Origin: Neptuniibacter caesariensis
GTDB taxonomy: Bacteria; Pseudomonadota; Gammaproteobacteria; Pseudomonadales; Balneatricaceae
Direction of reading: 5' to 3'
Assembly (NCBI RefSeq): GCF_000153345.1
Contig: NZ_CH724127.1
Coordinates: 411,528 to 475,527, forward strand
DNA: 64,000 nt
Position 1 is the stretch's first letter; each line of letters opens with the position of its first letter. Position numbers and translations under genes: made by a program. Of the stretch, positions 46,729 to 56,499 are shown piece by piece. The notes beneath the pieces were generated by a model. It searched no databases. It was not told the origin of the DNA and worked only from the letters and a program-made list of their open reading frames with translations.

Positions 46729-47730
46729 ATGATTAATAAAATATTACGAACGTTGTCTGCCATTGGAATAGTGGCTTATTGTATGGCTGTGAATGCTGAT
46801 AACAGGATTATGTTAATCCATAGTTACCATCAGGAGTTGCAGTGGGTTGAGGATGTGACGCGCGGGATACGTGAAGAGTTGCTCGAGGGGCATGCGCTTA
46901 GTATCCATTATATGGACACCAAACGAATTCCTGTTGATATGTTTCAGCAAGCGGCTGATGAAGCCTTTCAGGAATTCAAAAAGCAAAAGCCTGATCTGGT
47001 CATTATCTGTGATGACAACGCGTTGAAATTATTGGGTCTAAAGATTTCGGCCACTACTCCGCTGGTTTTCTGTGGCATTAATGGAGATATCAGGGCTGAC
47101 TATCCCTGGGTAGTAAAAGAGGCGCGTGTGACTGGCGTGATGGAGCGTCCACTCATAAAACGTACGATTGCTGAGTTTATTAAACAAACGGGCCATCATT
47201 ACAAAAAAGCGTTAATTCTGTTGGGGGACAGTCCGACCGCCCGGGCATTTCATCTCTATGATCTGGGCAATCAAGCTCGGTTGAGTGTTAATCGCACGAT
47301 AAGCGCTGATGTGCTTAGAATATCTGACATGGAATCCTGGAAGAACGCTATTCGCGACAGCGGTGCCAATGGTTACGATCTGTTATTAGTGGCAGGCTTC
47401 GGTGCTATGAAAGATAGCGAGGGGCGATATGTCAGTCTGGATGAGTTGAGTAATTGGGTAGGTAAGCATAGCCCTGTTCCTGCTTTGACGGTTCATAAAC
47501 AAGCCATTGCAAAGGATAAAATAATGGCGGGTATGATTGTCAGCGGTACCATCATGGGGCATGACGTTGCCAGACTTGCAAACCTTATGCTGAACACCCC
47601 GGTGAATTCGGGGAAAATATCTATAGTGACCCAGAATCTTGGGCGGTATATTTTTAGTCGGTCTGCCTTGAGGGCCAAAGGTATTGAACCCCCGGTTGCG
47701 GGCAGCGATCAGGTACAAATTATTCCCTAA
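46729..47730 (+). CDS. ABC-type substrate-binding protein of the ABC_sub_bind family
   Basis: 333 residues from ATG 46729 (the in-frame ATG at 46696 would place a polar stretch before the signal peptide). Signal peptide to about VNADN. The mature protein has the two-domain pattern seen in TrpX-like or YtfQ-unrelated ABC_sub_bind proteins: IMLIHSYHQELQWVEDV, KPDLVIICDDNALKLL, TTPLVFCGINGD. No permease or ATPase is adjacent. It converges with nasS with a 4-nt overlap. Such proteins are often sensor inputs rather than transporters. The ligand is unknown. Confidence 0.78.
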   Translation: MINKILRTLSAIGIVAYCMAVNADNRIMLIHSYHQELQWVEDVTRGIREELLEGHALSIHYMDTKRIPVDMFQQAADEAFQEFKKQKPDLVIICDDNALKLLGLKISATTPLVFCGINGDIRADYPWVVKEARVTGVMERPLIKRTIAEFIKQTGHHYKKALILLGDSPTARAFHLYDLGNQARLSVNRTISADVLRISDMESWKNAIRDSGANGYDLLLVAGFGAMKDSEGRYVSLDELSNWVGKHSPVPALTVHKQAIAKDKIMAGMIVSGTIMGHDVARLANLMLNTPVNSGKISIVTQNLGRYIFSRSALRAKGIEPPVAGSDQVQIIP

Positions 47731-48752
47731 TTTGTACACCATTCCCTATACAGATCTTCACGGAACACTTGTTTACTGATCGAGAAGAGATCGATCTGTT
47801 CGTCAGAAAGTTGCCCGCACGCTTGCATTTGCTCTAATAAAAACTGACCTTGTTGCTGACCTGGCAGATTGACCTCATTCCCAAAGAAGCGCTGCTCCAT
47901 TGAGTAGGGTGGTGTGAACCCTTTTATAAGGTTGGCAGACCTGTCCAGGTAAGGAGGGAGAGATAATAACTCGATAAGCTCGTCTTTATTTTCGCTCTGA
48001 GATAACCATTCACATGCTTCGTATATAGCGCGAACCAGGGCCTGGTGAGTCAGCGGGTTTTCATCAGCCCATTGAGCCGTTACACCCAGCACTTTTTCAA
48101 TCTGTGTTCCCCATATTCTATAGCCAGTGGTCAGCAAGCCACCACTTTGGTTGATCAGAGCAAGACTGTTCCAAGGCTCGCCAACGCAATACCCATCAAT
48201 CAGACCGTTCGACAGATTTTCGAGCATTTTTGTTGGAGGAATTGCGACAAGTTCCACATCATCTGCAAAGCTGATGTTATGTTTTTTGAGCCAGTAGCGG
48301 AGTTGATAGTGATGGTTTGAGTATGGATAGACGGTAGCGATCACCGGTTTACGCCCCATACTCTTAATGAGGGCTTTGAACTGAGAACCCACCGTCTCAT
48401 CGTTATCCCAGTCAGTGACATGTTGAGATAATGCTAAAAACAGCTCCTTGCCCAAAGTAATGGCCGTGCCGTTTTGGCTTAAAGCTAGGGCCGTTACCAT
48501 TGGGGTCTTATTTCCGTTCAGGCCTAATGTTGCAGCGAGTGGCATCGGTGCAAGCATTTGCGCACCATCCAGAATACCAAAGCTGACCTTATCGCGGATG
48601 GTTGCCCAGGAAGATTCTTTGCTGAGCACAACGCTCAACCCATATTTGTTAAAGAAGCCTTTTTCTCTGGCAACAACCAGTGGAGCGCAGTCGAGGAGGG
48701 CAACAAAGCCCAGAGTCAGCTTGGTTTTTTCTAGTTCGGTTGGCGCTGTCAT
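47727..48752 (-). CDS. nasS: Nitrate sensor NasS
   Basis: 341 residues, no signal peptide. Related to the NrtA fold ([48 protein letters not shown]), but soluble and cytoplasmic. In NasST systems the apo-form sequesters NasT, and nitrate or nitrite binding releases it. It lies downstream of nasT on the same strand (18 nt gap), reversing the common nasS-nasT order. Acts on the ANTAR protein encoded next to it. Confidence 0.9.
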   Translation of the reverse strand: MTAPTELEKTKLTLGFVALLDCAPLVVAREKGFFNKYGLSVVLSKESSWATIRDKVSFGILDGAQMLAPMPLAATLGLNGNKTPMVTALALSQNGTAITLGKELFLALSQHVTDWDNDETVGSQFKALIKSMGRKPVIATVYPYSNHHYQLRYWLKKHNISFADDVELVAIPPTKMLENLSNGLIDGYCVGEPWNSLALINQSGGLLTTGYRIWGTQIEKVLGVTAQWADENPLTHQALVRAIYEACEWLSQSENKDELIELLSLPPYLDRSANLIKGFTPPYSMEQRFFGNEVNLPGQQQGQFLLEQMQACGQLSDEQIDLFSISKQVFREDLYREWCTN

Positions 48753-48770
48753 AGCGACTCCTTCATATCT

Positions 48771-49370
48771 CTACTTCTTAAGCAGGCCATTGGTGGCATT
48801 AAGTACCTCAATGACGCTGGCCGCGACATCAGGTAGCTTTTGCCCCCTGTCCATCGCAATCTTTCTCAAGGTCTGATAGGCCTGGTTTTCATCGCAGCCT
48901 TGATGCTTCATTAACATCCCTTTGGCTTTTTCAATGACTTTACGGTCGGCGAGTTGGGTGCGGGCTTCTTCTAGTTCAGTTCTTATCAGGCTGTGCGCGT
49001 CGAAGTGCGCGATTGCCGTATCCATGATGGCTTTCACCCGATCTGCTTGTAAGCCGTCAGCGATATATGCACTGACACCTGCGTTGATAGCAGCAGCCAT
49101 GGTCCGGCGGTCATTCTGTTGTTCAGCAAAAAAGACGATGGGTCTGGGGTTGTTCTGGCTCATCGTTGCCATACTTTCCAGCGTATCCCTGTCTGGGGAA
49201 TCCATATCTATAATGACAATGTCCGGGTGGAAGCTCTCCACATGGTGATTAAGGTCGGAAGTATCTGATAGATGGCAGACAACATGGTGCCCAAGTTGAT
49301 GCAGGGCGTCTTTAAGCGCCTGAACGCGATCAGCTTCCTCATCTATTATCAGCACATTTAGGTGTTTCAT
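48771..49370 (-). CDS. nasT: ANTAR-domain antiterminator NasT
   Basis: 199 residues. The N-terminal ~120 residues are a receiver-like domain (VLIIDEEADR, IVIIDMDSPD); the last ~70 are an ANTAR domain (KVIEKAKGMLMKHQGCDENQAYQTLRK, an RNA-binding helical motif). The protein binds paired small hairpins in leader mRNA and prevents terminators forming. Its likely targets are the leaders of nirB, the MFS transporter, nrtA and perhaps nasA. It diverges from nasA and precedes nasS. Confidence 0.94.
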   Translation of the reverse strand: MKHLNVLIIDEEADRVQALKDALHQLGHHVVCHLSDTSDLNHHVESFHPDIVIIDMDSPDRDTLESMATMSQNNPRPIVFFAEQQNDRRTMAAAINAGVSAYIADGLQADRVKAIMDTAIAHFDAHSLIRTELEEARTQLADRKVIEKAKGMLMKHQGCDENQAYQTLRKIAMDRGQKLPDVAASVIEVLNATNGLLKK

Positions 49371-49434
49371 CGAATGTGATTTCCGTTTCCGGTTATGGAC
49401 TTGGTTTTAACTAAGCAATAACTGTTCCACTATC

Positions 49435-49450
49435 TGGCACGGAGCTTGCT
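49435..49450 (+). promoter_or_regulatory. Sigma-54 promoter of nasA
   Basis: TGGCACGGAGCTTGCT matches the -24/-12 consensus TGGCACGN4TTGCW at every defined position. It is about 130 nt upstream of nasA, leaving a long leader. Confidence 0.85.
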
Positions 49451-49477
49451 GCCTCAAGGTTAATTACATTTCAGACA

Positions 49478-49541
49478 GCGCAACGGAGCGCACTTATCTG
49501 AGGCATCTCGGTAGTGTGTTCCTGTGAACCCGGATAAGTGC
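49478..49541 (+). promoter_or_regulatory. nasA leader with ANTAR-type hexaloop hairpin
   Basis: GCGC-AACGGA-GCGC (49478-49491) is a small hairpin whose six-base loop has A at position 1 and G at position 4, as described for ANTAR binding sites. A long hairpin, GCACTTATC (49490-49498) with GATAAGTGC (49533-49541), shares its first two bases with the small one, so the two overlap. No U-tract follows it, so it is not an intrinsic terminator. The second expected hexaloop is not obvious. Confidence 0.55.
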
Positions 49542-49581
49542 AATTCCAACGTTAGCTGTAAGGTTTTTAATGGAGGTTAGG

Positions 49582-52209
49582 ATGCACAAGTTGACAACCT
49601 GTCCGTACTGCGGTGTGGGCTGTGGCGTTGATGCTGAGCTGGGAGAGGGCGTTGTTGCAAAGGTTCAGGGAGATAAAGAACACCCGTCAAATTATGGACG
49701 TTTGTGTGTAAAAGGTTCCTCCCTACATGAGGTGCTTGGTACTAATGGCAGGTTGTTATCGCCTCTGGTCGATGGACAAAGGGTTAGTTGGGCTGATGCA
49801 CTGGATCGGGTCGCTGAAGAATTGCTGTGCACTATTAAAGAGCATGGTCCGGATTCGGTAGCATTCTATCTATCGGGTCAGCTACTGACCGAAGACTATT
49901 ATGTTGCTAACAAACTCATTAAAGGGTTTATTGGAACCGCCAATGTAGATACCAATTCCCGCCTGTGTATGTCATCTGCTGTTGCCGGGTATAAAAGAGC
50001 ATTTGGCAGCGATACTGTGCCTTGTTGCTATGATGATTTGGAGCAAACTGACCTGTTGGTTCTTGTGGGTAGTAATACTGCCTGGAACCATCCTATTCTG
50101 TTTCAGCGCATGCAGGCGGCGAAACGAAAGAATCCTGATTTGAAGGTTGTCGTTGTTGACCCACGTCGCACTGCTACTTGTGATCTGGCTGATCTTCATC
50201 TTGCGATAAAACCGGGCACGGATAGTGAGTTATTCTCCGGTTTGCTGAGCTATATATCGAGCGAAGATCTAGTTAACCGAGCATATGTCACGCAATTTAC
50301 AGAAGGTTTTAATGAGGCTATTAGCGCGGCTTCCGAGCAGTTCAATAGTCGGGCTGAACTTGCGGAGTACTGTGGAATTGATCTGGCGACATTGGAACAG
50401 TTTTATCAGTTGTTTAGTGCAACTGACAAAGTTATATCTTTCTATTCACAGGGGGTAAACCAATCCTCCAGTGGAACAGATAACTCCAATGCCATTATCA
50501 ACTGTCATCTTGCCACAGGGCGAATTGGGTACCCCGGCGCTGGACCTTTCTCCATTACTGGACAGCCAAATGCGATGGGCGGTCGTGAAGTCGGTGGGCT
50601 GGCAAACCAGTTAGCTGCACATATGGACTTTAGCTCTGCAGAAGCGATCGATCGTGTGGGCAGGTTTTGGGATGCTCCTAACATTGCCCAGGCGAATGGT
50701 CTGACTGCTGTGAATCTGTTCCAGGCGGTAGAAAAAGGAGAGATAAAAGCAGTTTGGGTAATGGGCACAAACCCTGCAGTTAGCTTACCTAATACCAACC
50801 AGGTCTCTAGGGCTTTGGAAGAGTGTCCGTTGGTTGTTGTTTCGGATTGCATGGCCAGTACAGAAACTATCCGCTACGCCGATATCTGCCTGCCTGCTAC
50901 CGGGTGGAGTGAAAAGAATGGCACGGTAACCAATGCGGAAAGGCGAATTTCCAGACAAAGAGGGTTATTGCCACCTAGCGGGGAGGCAAAGCATGACTGG
51001 TGGATCATATCTGAAGTGGCTAAACGCATGGGTTACGCTGAAGCTTTTGATTATCAGCACCCTTATCAGATTTTTGCAGAACATGCAGAACTATCAGGTT
51101 TCGAAAACGACGGTAAGCGCGATTTTGATATCAGTCTTTTCTCCGATATTACGGAAACAGCCTATGATGCGTTAAAACCTGTGCAGTGGCCGGTGACCAA
51201 TGATGCACCATACGGTACCGCGCGTATGTTTGCCGATGGTCGATTTTATACACCTTCCGGAAAGGCCCGATTTATTCCTGTTACAGCCAACAAACCGAAA
51301 CAGCTACCTACGCCAGAACTTCCTTATGTGATGAATACAGGCCGGTTGAGGGATCAGTGGCATACGATGGCGATGACCGGCCGAACCAGCCGCTTATTCT
51401 CCCATCGCGATGAGCCATTTGTTGAGTTGTGTCAGGCAGATGCGCAGAAAGAAGGCATTGTAGAAGGTGAATTGGTTAAACTAAGCCACCCTCAGGGCGA
51501 ATACATTGGCCGTGCGCGAATTACCGATGATCAACGACCAGGTGAGTTATTTGTGCCAATGCACTGGAATGGTGAATTCAGTGCAAAAGCAAGAATGGGC
51601 GTCCTGTTAGAGCCAGTGACAGACCCAATTTCAGGACAGCCTGAATCGAAACATGGGCGGGTTGCTATTGAAGCGCTCAACCCTAAATGGCAGGGATGGT
51701 TTATCTGCCAGGCTGAGATGAAACCAGATTTCCCCGTGACCTACTGGACGCGGGTTCCGAAAAAGGAAACCGAATTCTACTATCTGGCAGATACCGCTGA
51801 ACTGGATGATCCACTTCAGTGGTGCCGTGATAAGTTTGGTGAAGTGGATATCTGGTTAGAAGATAAAGCTGAACAGAGTTTTCGAGCCGCAGGCTTGCAG
51901 GGTGAGAAGCTACAATGGGCATTCTTTATTATGCCTTATGGGCAGATACCCAGTACCGGTTGGCTGGAAGAGATGTTTGCTGAAACGGAACTTTCGCTGG
52001 ATCAGCGACGTTTCCTACTGAGTGTTACAGGATGTGAGATAGAAGATCCGGGCAGTATTATTTGTAGCTGTTACCAGGTAGGTAGCAATGCAATTGAGGA
52101 TGCGATCAGCCAGGGGTGCTGCTCGGCTGAAGCATTAGGGGAGAAATTGAAATGCGGAACTAACTGCGGTTCCTGTATCCCGGAGCTAAATGCATTGATA
52201 GCAAAGTAA
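49582..52209 (+). CDS. nasA: Assimilatory nitrate reductase catalytic subunit NasA
   Basis: 875 residues from ATG 49582; GGAGGTTAGG lies immediately upstream and an in-frame ATG at 49570 would overlap this site. N-terminal [4Fe-4S] motif CPYCGVGCG...CVKG, then the molybdopterin oxidoreductase fold (LVLVGSNTAWNHPILFQRM, VVDPRRTATCDLADLHL, GQPNAMGGREVGGLA), and a C-terminal BFD-like [2Fe-2S] domain (ICSCYQVG, CGTNCGSC). Reduces nitrate to nitrite with two electrons from a reductase, here perhaps the additional module of the NirB fusion. Cytoplasmic. Confidence 0.95.
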   Translation: MHKLTTCPYCGVGCGVDAELGEGVVAKVQGDKEHPSNYGRLCVKGSSLHEVLGTNGRLLSPLVDGQRVSWADALDRVAEELLCTIKEHGPDSVAFYLSGQLLTEDYYVANKLIKGFIGTANVDTNSRLCMSSAVAGYKRAFGSDTVPCCYDDLEQTDLLVLVGSNTAWNHPILFQRMQAAKRKNPDLKVVVVDPRRTATCDLADLHLAIKPGTDSELFSGLLSYISSEDLVNRAYVTQFTEGFNEAISAASEQFNSRAELAEYCGIDLATLEQFYQLFSATDKVISFYSQGVNQSSSGTDNSNAIINCHLATGRIGYPGAGPFSITGQPNAMGGREVGGLANQLAAHMDFSSAEAIDRVGRFWDAPNIAQANGLTAVNLFQAVEKGEIKAVWVMGTNPAVSLPNTNQVSRALEECPLVVVSDCMASTETIRYADICLPATGWSEKNGTVTNAERRISRQRGLLPPSGEAKHDWWIISEVAKRMGYAEAFDYQHPYQIFAEHAELSGFENDGKRDFDISLFSDITETAYDALKPVQWPVTNDAPYGTARMFADGRFYTPSGKARFIPVTANKPKQLPTPELPYVMNTGRLRDQWHTMAMTGRTSRLFSHRDEPFVELCQADAQKEGIVEGELVKLSHPQGEYIGRARITDDQRPGELFVPMHWNGEFSAKARMGVLLEPVTDPISGQPESKHGRVAIEALNPKWQGWFICQAEMKPDFPVTYWTRVPKKETEFYYLADTAELDDPLQWCRDKFGEVDIWLEDKAEQSFRAAGLQGEKLQWAFFIMPYGQIPSTGWLEEMFAETELSLDQRRFLLSVTGCEIEDPGSIICSCYQVGSNAIEDAISQGCCSAEALGEKLKCGTNCGSCIPELNALIAK

Positions 52210-52269
52210 AACCAGAAAAAGGCCATTCATTAGCTAATGTAAAGCCTTTCCAGAGTAGAGAAAAACTAT

Positions 52270-52296
52270 AGGCATCGTAAGATGCCTTTTTTTTCC
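52270..52296 (+). terminator. Intrinsic terminator after nasA
   Basis: Stem AGGCATC/GATGCCT with a GTAA loop and eight T. An imperfect AAAGGC...GCCTTT hairpin lies before it at about 52216-52250. Confidence 0.85.
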
Positions 52297-52361
52297 TGCT
52301 ATCTTATAGGTATTATCTTCAAGATCCCGTCTGCCGGGTTGAAGTCTTATAAGGAGAGCCG

Positions 52362-52763
52362 GTGCGCAAAACAGTTGTTCGCTCGTTATATCTGGTTGCA
52401 GGTTTATTCTGTGTTTTGTTGGGATTGATAGGTGTTCTGTTACCTTTATTACCTACAACCCCATTTTTGCTTGTGGCTGCTTTTTGCTTTTCCCGTAGTT
52501 CTGAACGTTTGCATCAGTCCTTATTGAATAATCGCTACTTTGGGCGCTTGATAAGGGACTGGGAAGAGAACGGTATCATCCCGCTTAAAGCTAAGATCCT
52601 GTCAACGTCGATGATGTTGTTAATGGTTAGCTATCCCATGTTCTTCAAAACCTTCCATTATGGCCTTAAGGCGATGGTTGTCGTTACCATTTGCTTTGCG
52701 CTTTACTATATCTGGTCCCGCCCCTCTGAAGTCCCAAGCCGTCTTATCCAAAAAGATATTTAA
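52362..52763 (+). CDS. DUF454 (YbaN-type) membrane protein
   Basis: 133 residues from GTG 52362, preceded by AAGGAG. DUF454/YbaN family: GVLLPLLPTTPFLLVAAFCFSRSSER is the family signature, with two to four membrane helices and the RLIRDWEENGII loop. An inner-membrane protein of unknown role. Monocistronic. Confidence 0.88.
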   Translation: MRKTVVRSLYLVAGLFCVLLGLIGVLLPLLPTTPFLLVAAFCFSRSSERLHQSLLNNRYFGRLIRDWEENGIIPLKAKILSTSMMLLMVSYPMFFKTFHYGLKAMVVVTICFALYYIWSRPSEVPSRLIQKDI

Positions 52764-53046
52764 AAAAACTACCTTTTTTTAACGACAATTCACTTTTGAT
52801 AGTGAAATTTACTCATTAAAAAAAGCATAAAATTTTACTAAAAACAGTTTGGAACCTTTCGAGAGCTGCGAATTGTGGGGGCTGGGGGTATTTTCAAACA
52901 AAGATGATTTTTTTGCATAAAAACTACTTAAAATTTTAGTAAAACCTGGCTTTTAATCCAGCGGCTAAGCACTAGGATTTAATAAAACACGAACACTTTT
53001 TAACCAAGTGCTCGTTTGATTAATACTAAGTAAGCAGGAAAAGGTC
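52764..53046. other. AT-rich intergenic region
   Basis: No gene or clear regulatory site seen. A weak A-run/T-run pair at about 52765-52785 could end the DUF454 transcript. AGCAGGAAAAGG at 53031-53042 is the ribosome site for the next gene. Confidence 0.4.
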
Positions 53047-54294
53047 ATGGGTACCGTTGCTAAAAGTTCATCTCACAACTTCCGCGCAGCCATGTTGGAT
53101 GTAGAGGGTGGTTATGCAGGTTGGAGTAAAGATGTTACTGAATCCGATTTAAACTGGGATTTTGTTCGATTTGATTCCAAGGATAGTCTGATCACGCAGC
53201 TGGAACAGCAGGTATATGATGTTGTATTTATCCCTTGTTCAATGCGCGCTTTAGTTGATATTGAGTTAATGAATGATATCCAGAAAATTCAGCCCCATAC
53301 CGTTCGGGTATTTATCGGCGCTGAGTTCTGGAACGCCTCTTATAAGTCAAAAGCGGCAGACAGCGCACATCGTATTTTTCCGAGTCATATAAGTTTCCCG
53401 GAAATCAGTGATGAGCTGGATTACCTGGTGAAGTTGGTTAAGTTACTAAACCGCTCTTCGTTACAGTCATACATTGGCAGTATTGGTTGTTTACCAACAC
53501 CGCCGCGTATCTACCGCAAGCTAACTGATGCGGTAAGCTCTGAAATCGCAGATCTCGGCGATATCAGTCATATTGTTGAGCAGGACCCTGCGGTTACTGC
53601 TCAAGTCATGAAACAAGTAAACTCAGCTTTCTTTGGCTTGAACCGCCAAATATCCGACCTAAAAGAAGCGATCTCTTTGCTAGGGGTACGTAGCCTTCGC
53701 AGTATCGCGCTGAGCTGTCAGCTCAATGAGCAGTTCAAACAGAGTCGGGACTGGGATGCTTTCGATTTTGAAAAGATTAATCAGCGCTCTCTGCTGGTTG
53801 CCCGTCTGGCTCAGGCTATCTGTAGAAGGGTTGGTGCGAGTAAGGTGATGCAAGAGCAAGCGTTTCTTGCGGGATTACTGCACGACCTGGGCATCTTGAT
53901 TATGGCTTCCCATGATCCTGAACAATACAAAAAGCTACTTAACTACGCAGTGAAGAAGCAAAAGCCGATCTATCTGGTTGAGAAGGCCGCATTTGGTTTC
54001 TTTCATGGTGAGGTTGCCGGTGCTCTGCTTGCTCTTTGGAACATCCCGCCACAGGTTGTTGAAGCAGTAATGCTGCATCACGTTCCGCATTTGTCGAACA
54101 GTAAAGAGTTTACGCCTCTGACCGCAGTACATGTTGCAGACGCTATGTTGCCTTCAGTGCCGGTAGAGGGCGAGTGCGATCTGGCCAGTCATCTATCATT
54201 GCGTTATCTGGACCAAGTGGGAGTCATGGAAGAAGTCCCACAGTGGCGTATTGTCGCCAACGAGTACCGTGTTCGCATGGTCTCAAATATATAA
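53047..54294 (+). CDS. HDOD-domain protein with receiver-like N-terminus
   Basis: 415 residues. The first ~125 residues resemble a degenerate receiver domain (MLDVEGGYAGWSKDV... VVFIPCSMRALVDIELMND) with no phospho-Asp. The HDOD domain spans about 150-350 (GCLPTPPRIYRKL, DPAVTAQVMKQVNSAFFG, EAISLLGVRSLRSIALS, LLHDLGILIMASHDPEQY), and a C-terminal segment completes it. HDOD proteins usually serve in signalling, without nucleotide hydrolysis. The partner is unknown, and the gene stands alone. Confidence 0.88.
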   Translation: MGTVAKSSSHNFRAAMLDVEGGYAGWSKDVTESDLNWDFVRFDSKDSLITQLEQQVYDVVFIPCSMRALVDIELMNDIQKIQPHTVRVFIGAEFWNASYKSKAADSAHRIFPSHISFPEISDELDYLVKLVKLLNRSSLQSYIGSIGCLPTPPRIYRKLTDAVSSEIADLGDISHIVEQDPAVTAQVMKQVNSAFFGLNRQISDLKEAISLLGVRSLRSIALSCQLNEQFKQSRDWDAFDFEKINQRSLLVARLAQAICRRVGASKVMQEQAFLAGLLHDLGILIMASHDPEQYKKLLNYAVKKQKPIYLVEKAAFGFFHGEVAGALLALWNIPPQVVEAVMLHHVPHLSNSKEFTPLTAVHVADAMLPSVPVEGECDLASHLSLRYLDQVGVMEEVPQWRIVANEYRVRMVSNI

Positions 54295-54494
54295 AAAAGA
54301 GAGGATCTCTAAAATCGCTGGGAAAGTTTGCCAGGCCTTACAGGGAACATACGTTTGGGGTCTGTGATCGGTAGGGTCTGGCTTCCTTTTTCTCCATCTT
54401 GAGTAAGAAGATACAATTCAGTCTGGAATTGTTAGAATCTCCCGCCATACTGGCTACAGCCACCTTTCAAGCTTGATAATGTTGAGTGCCATAA

Positions 54495-55415
54495 ATGCAT
54501 CCCAATAACCCTCATTGTGGGGGATACAACTTTGACCTGCTTTGCGCAGCAGTGCCCGAACTGAAACCATGCGTTTACCAAGCGGCGAGTGGGCGAGAGT
54601 CTATCGATTTCTCAAATCCTCTGGCCGTTAAGCTACTAAACCAGGCGCTTTTGAAAACAGAATACGGAATTGAGCATTGGGATATCCCTGAAGGGTATCT
54701 TTGTCCTCCAATACCGGGTCGAGCTGACTATATTCATGCTTTGGCAGAGTTGCTTGCTAAAGACAATGGCGGGGAAGTACCGCAAGGTCGCTACGTTAAA
54801 GGGCTGGATATAGGTTCAGGGGCAAATTGTATCTATCCCATATTAGGTGTCTGTAGTTATGACTGGCGCTTTGTCGGATCGGATATTGATCCTGTTTCGG
54901 TCAACACCGCCAAACATCTGGTGAAGTTCAATCCCCAGCTAAAGGGTAAGGTGGATATTCGACAGCAATCCAACCCGAATCAGATCTTCAAAGGGATTAT
55001 TAAAGAGAATGAAAGCTTCGCATTTACCCTTTGTAACCCGCCGTTTCATGCTTCAGCAAAGGAAGCGAATCAAGCTAATCTGAGAAAGCTGCGTAACTTA
55101 ACCGGCAAAAGCCAGGTCAAAACGGAACTGAACTTCGCTGGGCAAAATAATGAACTCTGGTGTGAAGGCGGGGAGATCGCTTTTATCAAGCGAATGGTTA
55201 AAGAAAGCGCTACCTATGGGCAAAATTGCCAGTGGTTTAGCTGCTTGGTTTCGAAAAAGGAAAACCTGAAACCAATCTACCGCTCATTGCAAAATGCGCG
55301 TGCCAAAAAAGTAGCGACGATTGAAATGGCCCAGGGCCAGAAAGTCAGTCGTTTTATCGCCTGGACTTTTTTAACCGCCAAACAGCGCCAAGATTGGTTC
55401 AGGGAAAACAGTTAA
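54495..55415 (+). CDS. rlmF: 23S rRNA (adenine-1618-N6)-methyltransferase RlmF
   Basis: 306 residues; E. coli RlmF is 308. N-terminal [16 protein letters not shown]-adenosylmethionine site [15 protein letters not shown], and the catalytic NPPFHAS tetrapeptide-type motif of N6-adenine methyltransferases. Methylates A1618 of 23S rRNA. It converges with the cysteine synthase-like gene (4-nt overlap of ends). Confidence 0.94.
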   Translation: MHPNNPHCGGYNFDLLCAAVPELKPCVYQAASGRESIDFSNPLAVKLLNQALLKTEYGIEHWDIPEGYLCPPIPGRADYIHALAELLAKDNGGEVPQGRYVKGLDIGSGANCIYPILGVCSYDWRFVGSDIDPVSVNTAKHLVKFNPQLKGKVDIRQQSNPNQIFKGIIKENESFAFTLCNPPFHASAKEANQANLRKLRNLTGKSQVKTELNFAGQNNELWCEGGEIAFIKRMVKESATYGQNCQWFSCLVSKKENLKPIYRSLQNARAKKVATIEMAQGQKVSRFIAWTFLTAKQRQDWFRENS

Positions 55416-56449
55416 TCCGTCAGGAACTGAGTCAATTGCGACTGATAGTGAGAATAATCTCCAATGTTCTCACTGACCCAATTCGAATCGTAGTAGGTGT
55501 TGGCATAGCGCTCGCCGCCATCACAAAGGACCGTCACGATCGAACCCGTTAAGCCTTTTTCCTTCATCTGTTGGGCGATCTTCAGTGTGCCCCATAAGTT
55601 TGTGCCGGTTGATGGGCCGGCTTTTCGGCCGGTAACTTTCTCCAGCCAGCGAATACTTGCGATACTTGCAGCATCAGGTACCTGAATCATCTGATCGATC
55701 ACATCGGGTTGAAAAGAGGCTTCTACTTGAGGCCTTCCTATCCCCTCAATTCGACTGGCTTTAGTCGCGAAGTTAGTTTGGCCGCAATAGCTGGGATAGA
55801 AAGCCGAGTTTTCCGGATCGACAACAACCAGTTTTGAGTCTAGCCCTTTATAACGTATATAGCGGCCAAGGGTTGCAGAGGTGCCTCCTGTTCCCGCTCC
55901 CATAACGAGAGCGTAGGGCACAGGGTGGGTTTCTGATGCCATCTGACTAAAGATACTTTCAGCGATATTATTATTTCCCCGCCAATCTGTAGCGCGCTCG
56001 GCATAGGTGAACTGGTCCATAAAATAGCCCTGGGTTGTTTTGGCCAGCTCGACTGCCGCCTGATGCATCTGGGTGGGGCAATCGACGAAATGGCACTGAC
56101 CTCCGTAGAAGGTTATTTGGTCGATCTTACTTTTAGCAGTTGAGCGAGGCATGACCGCAATAAAGGGTAACCCAAGCAGCCGTGAAAAATAGGCTTCAGA
56201 TACTGCCGTACTACCTGAAGAGGCTTCGATAATGGTTGTCCCCTCGTGAATCTTGCCGTTACAAAGCGCATACAGAAAGAGTGAACGTGCCAGGCGATGT
56301 TTAAGGCTGCCGGTTGGATGAGTGCTCTCATCTTTCAGATAGATATCGATATTGGTCAGCGTCGGAAGATCCAGCTTAATTAAGTGAGTATCAGCAGAAC
56401 GTTGTTGCTCAGCTTTAATTTTTGCGATTGCCTGGGATAGCCACTGCAT
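55412..56449 (-). CDS. PLP-dependent cysteine synthase-family protein
   Basis: 345 residues of fold-type II PLP enzyme: the active-site Lys lies in [14 protein letters not shown], the substrate-anion loop is [13 protein letters not shown], and the phosphate-binding glycines are [14 protein letters not shown]. It belongs to the cysteine synthase/cystathionine-synthase family but is longer than CysK. It is divergent from an Lrp/AsnC gene, an arrangement common for amino-acid catabolic enzymes. A cysteine or homocysteine desulfhydrase role is possible. The reaction cannot be fixed from sequence. Confidence 0.8.
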   Translation of the reverse strand: MQWLSQAIAKIKAEQQRSADTHLIKLDLPTLTNIDIYLKDESTHPTGSLKHRLARSLFLYALCNGKIHEGTTIIEASSGSTAVSEAYFSRLLGLPFIAVMPRSTAKSKIDQITFYGGQCHFVDCPTQMHQAAVELAKTTQGYFMDQFTYAERATDWRGNNNIAESIFSQMASETHPVPYALVMGAGTGGTSATLGRYIRYKGLDSKLVVVDPENSAFYPSYCGQTNFATKASRIEGIGRPQVEASFQPDVIDQMIQVPDAASIASIRWLEKVTGRKAGPSTGTNLWGTLKIAQQMKEKGLTGSIVTVLCDGGERYANTYYDSNWVSENIGDYSHYQSQLTQFLTD

Positions 56450-56499
56450 GGTCAGAACTCCTCTAATGAATAAGAAAATTCTATCTGTAATGGAGAAAA

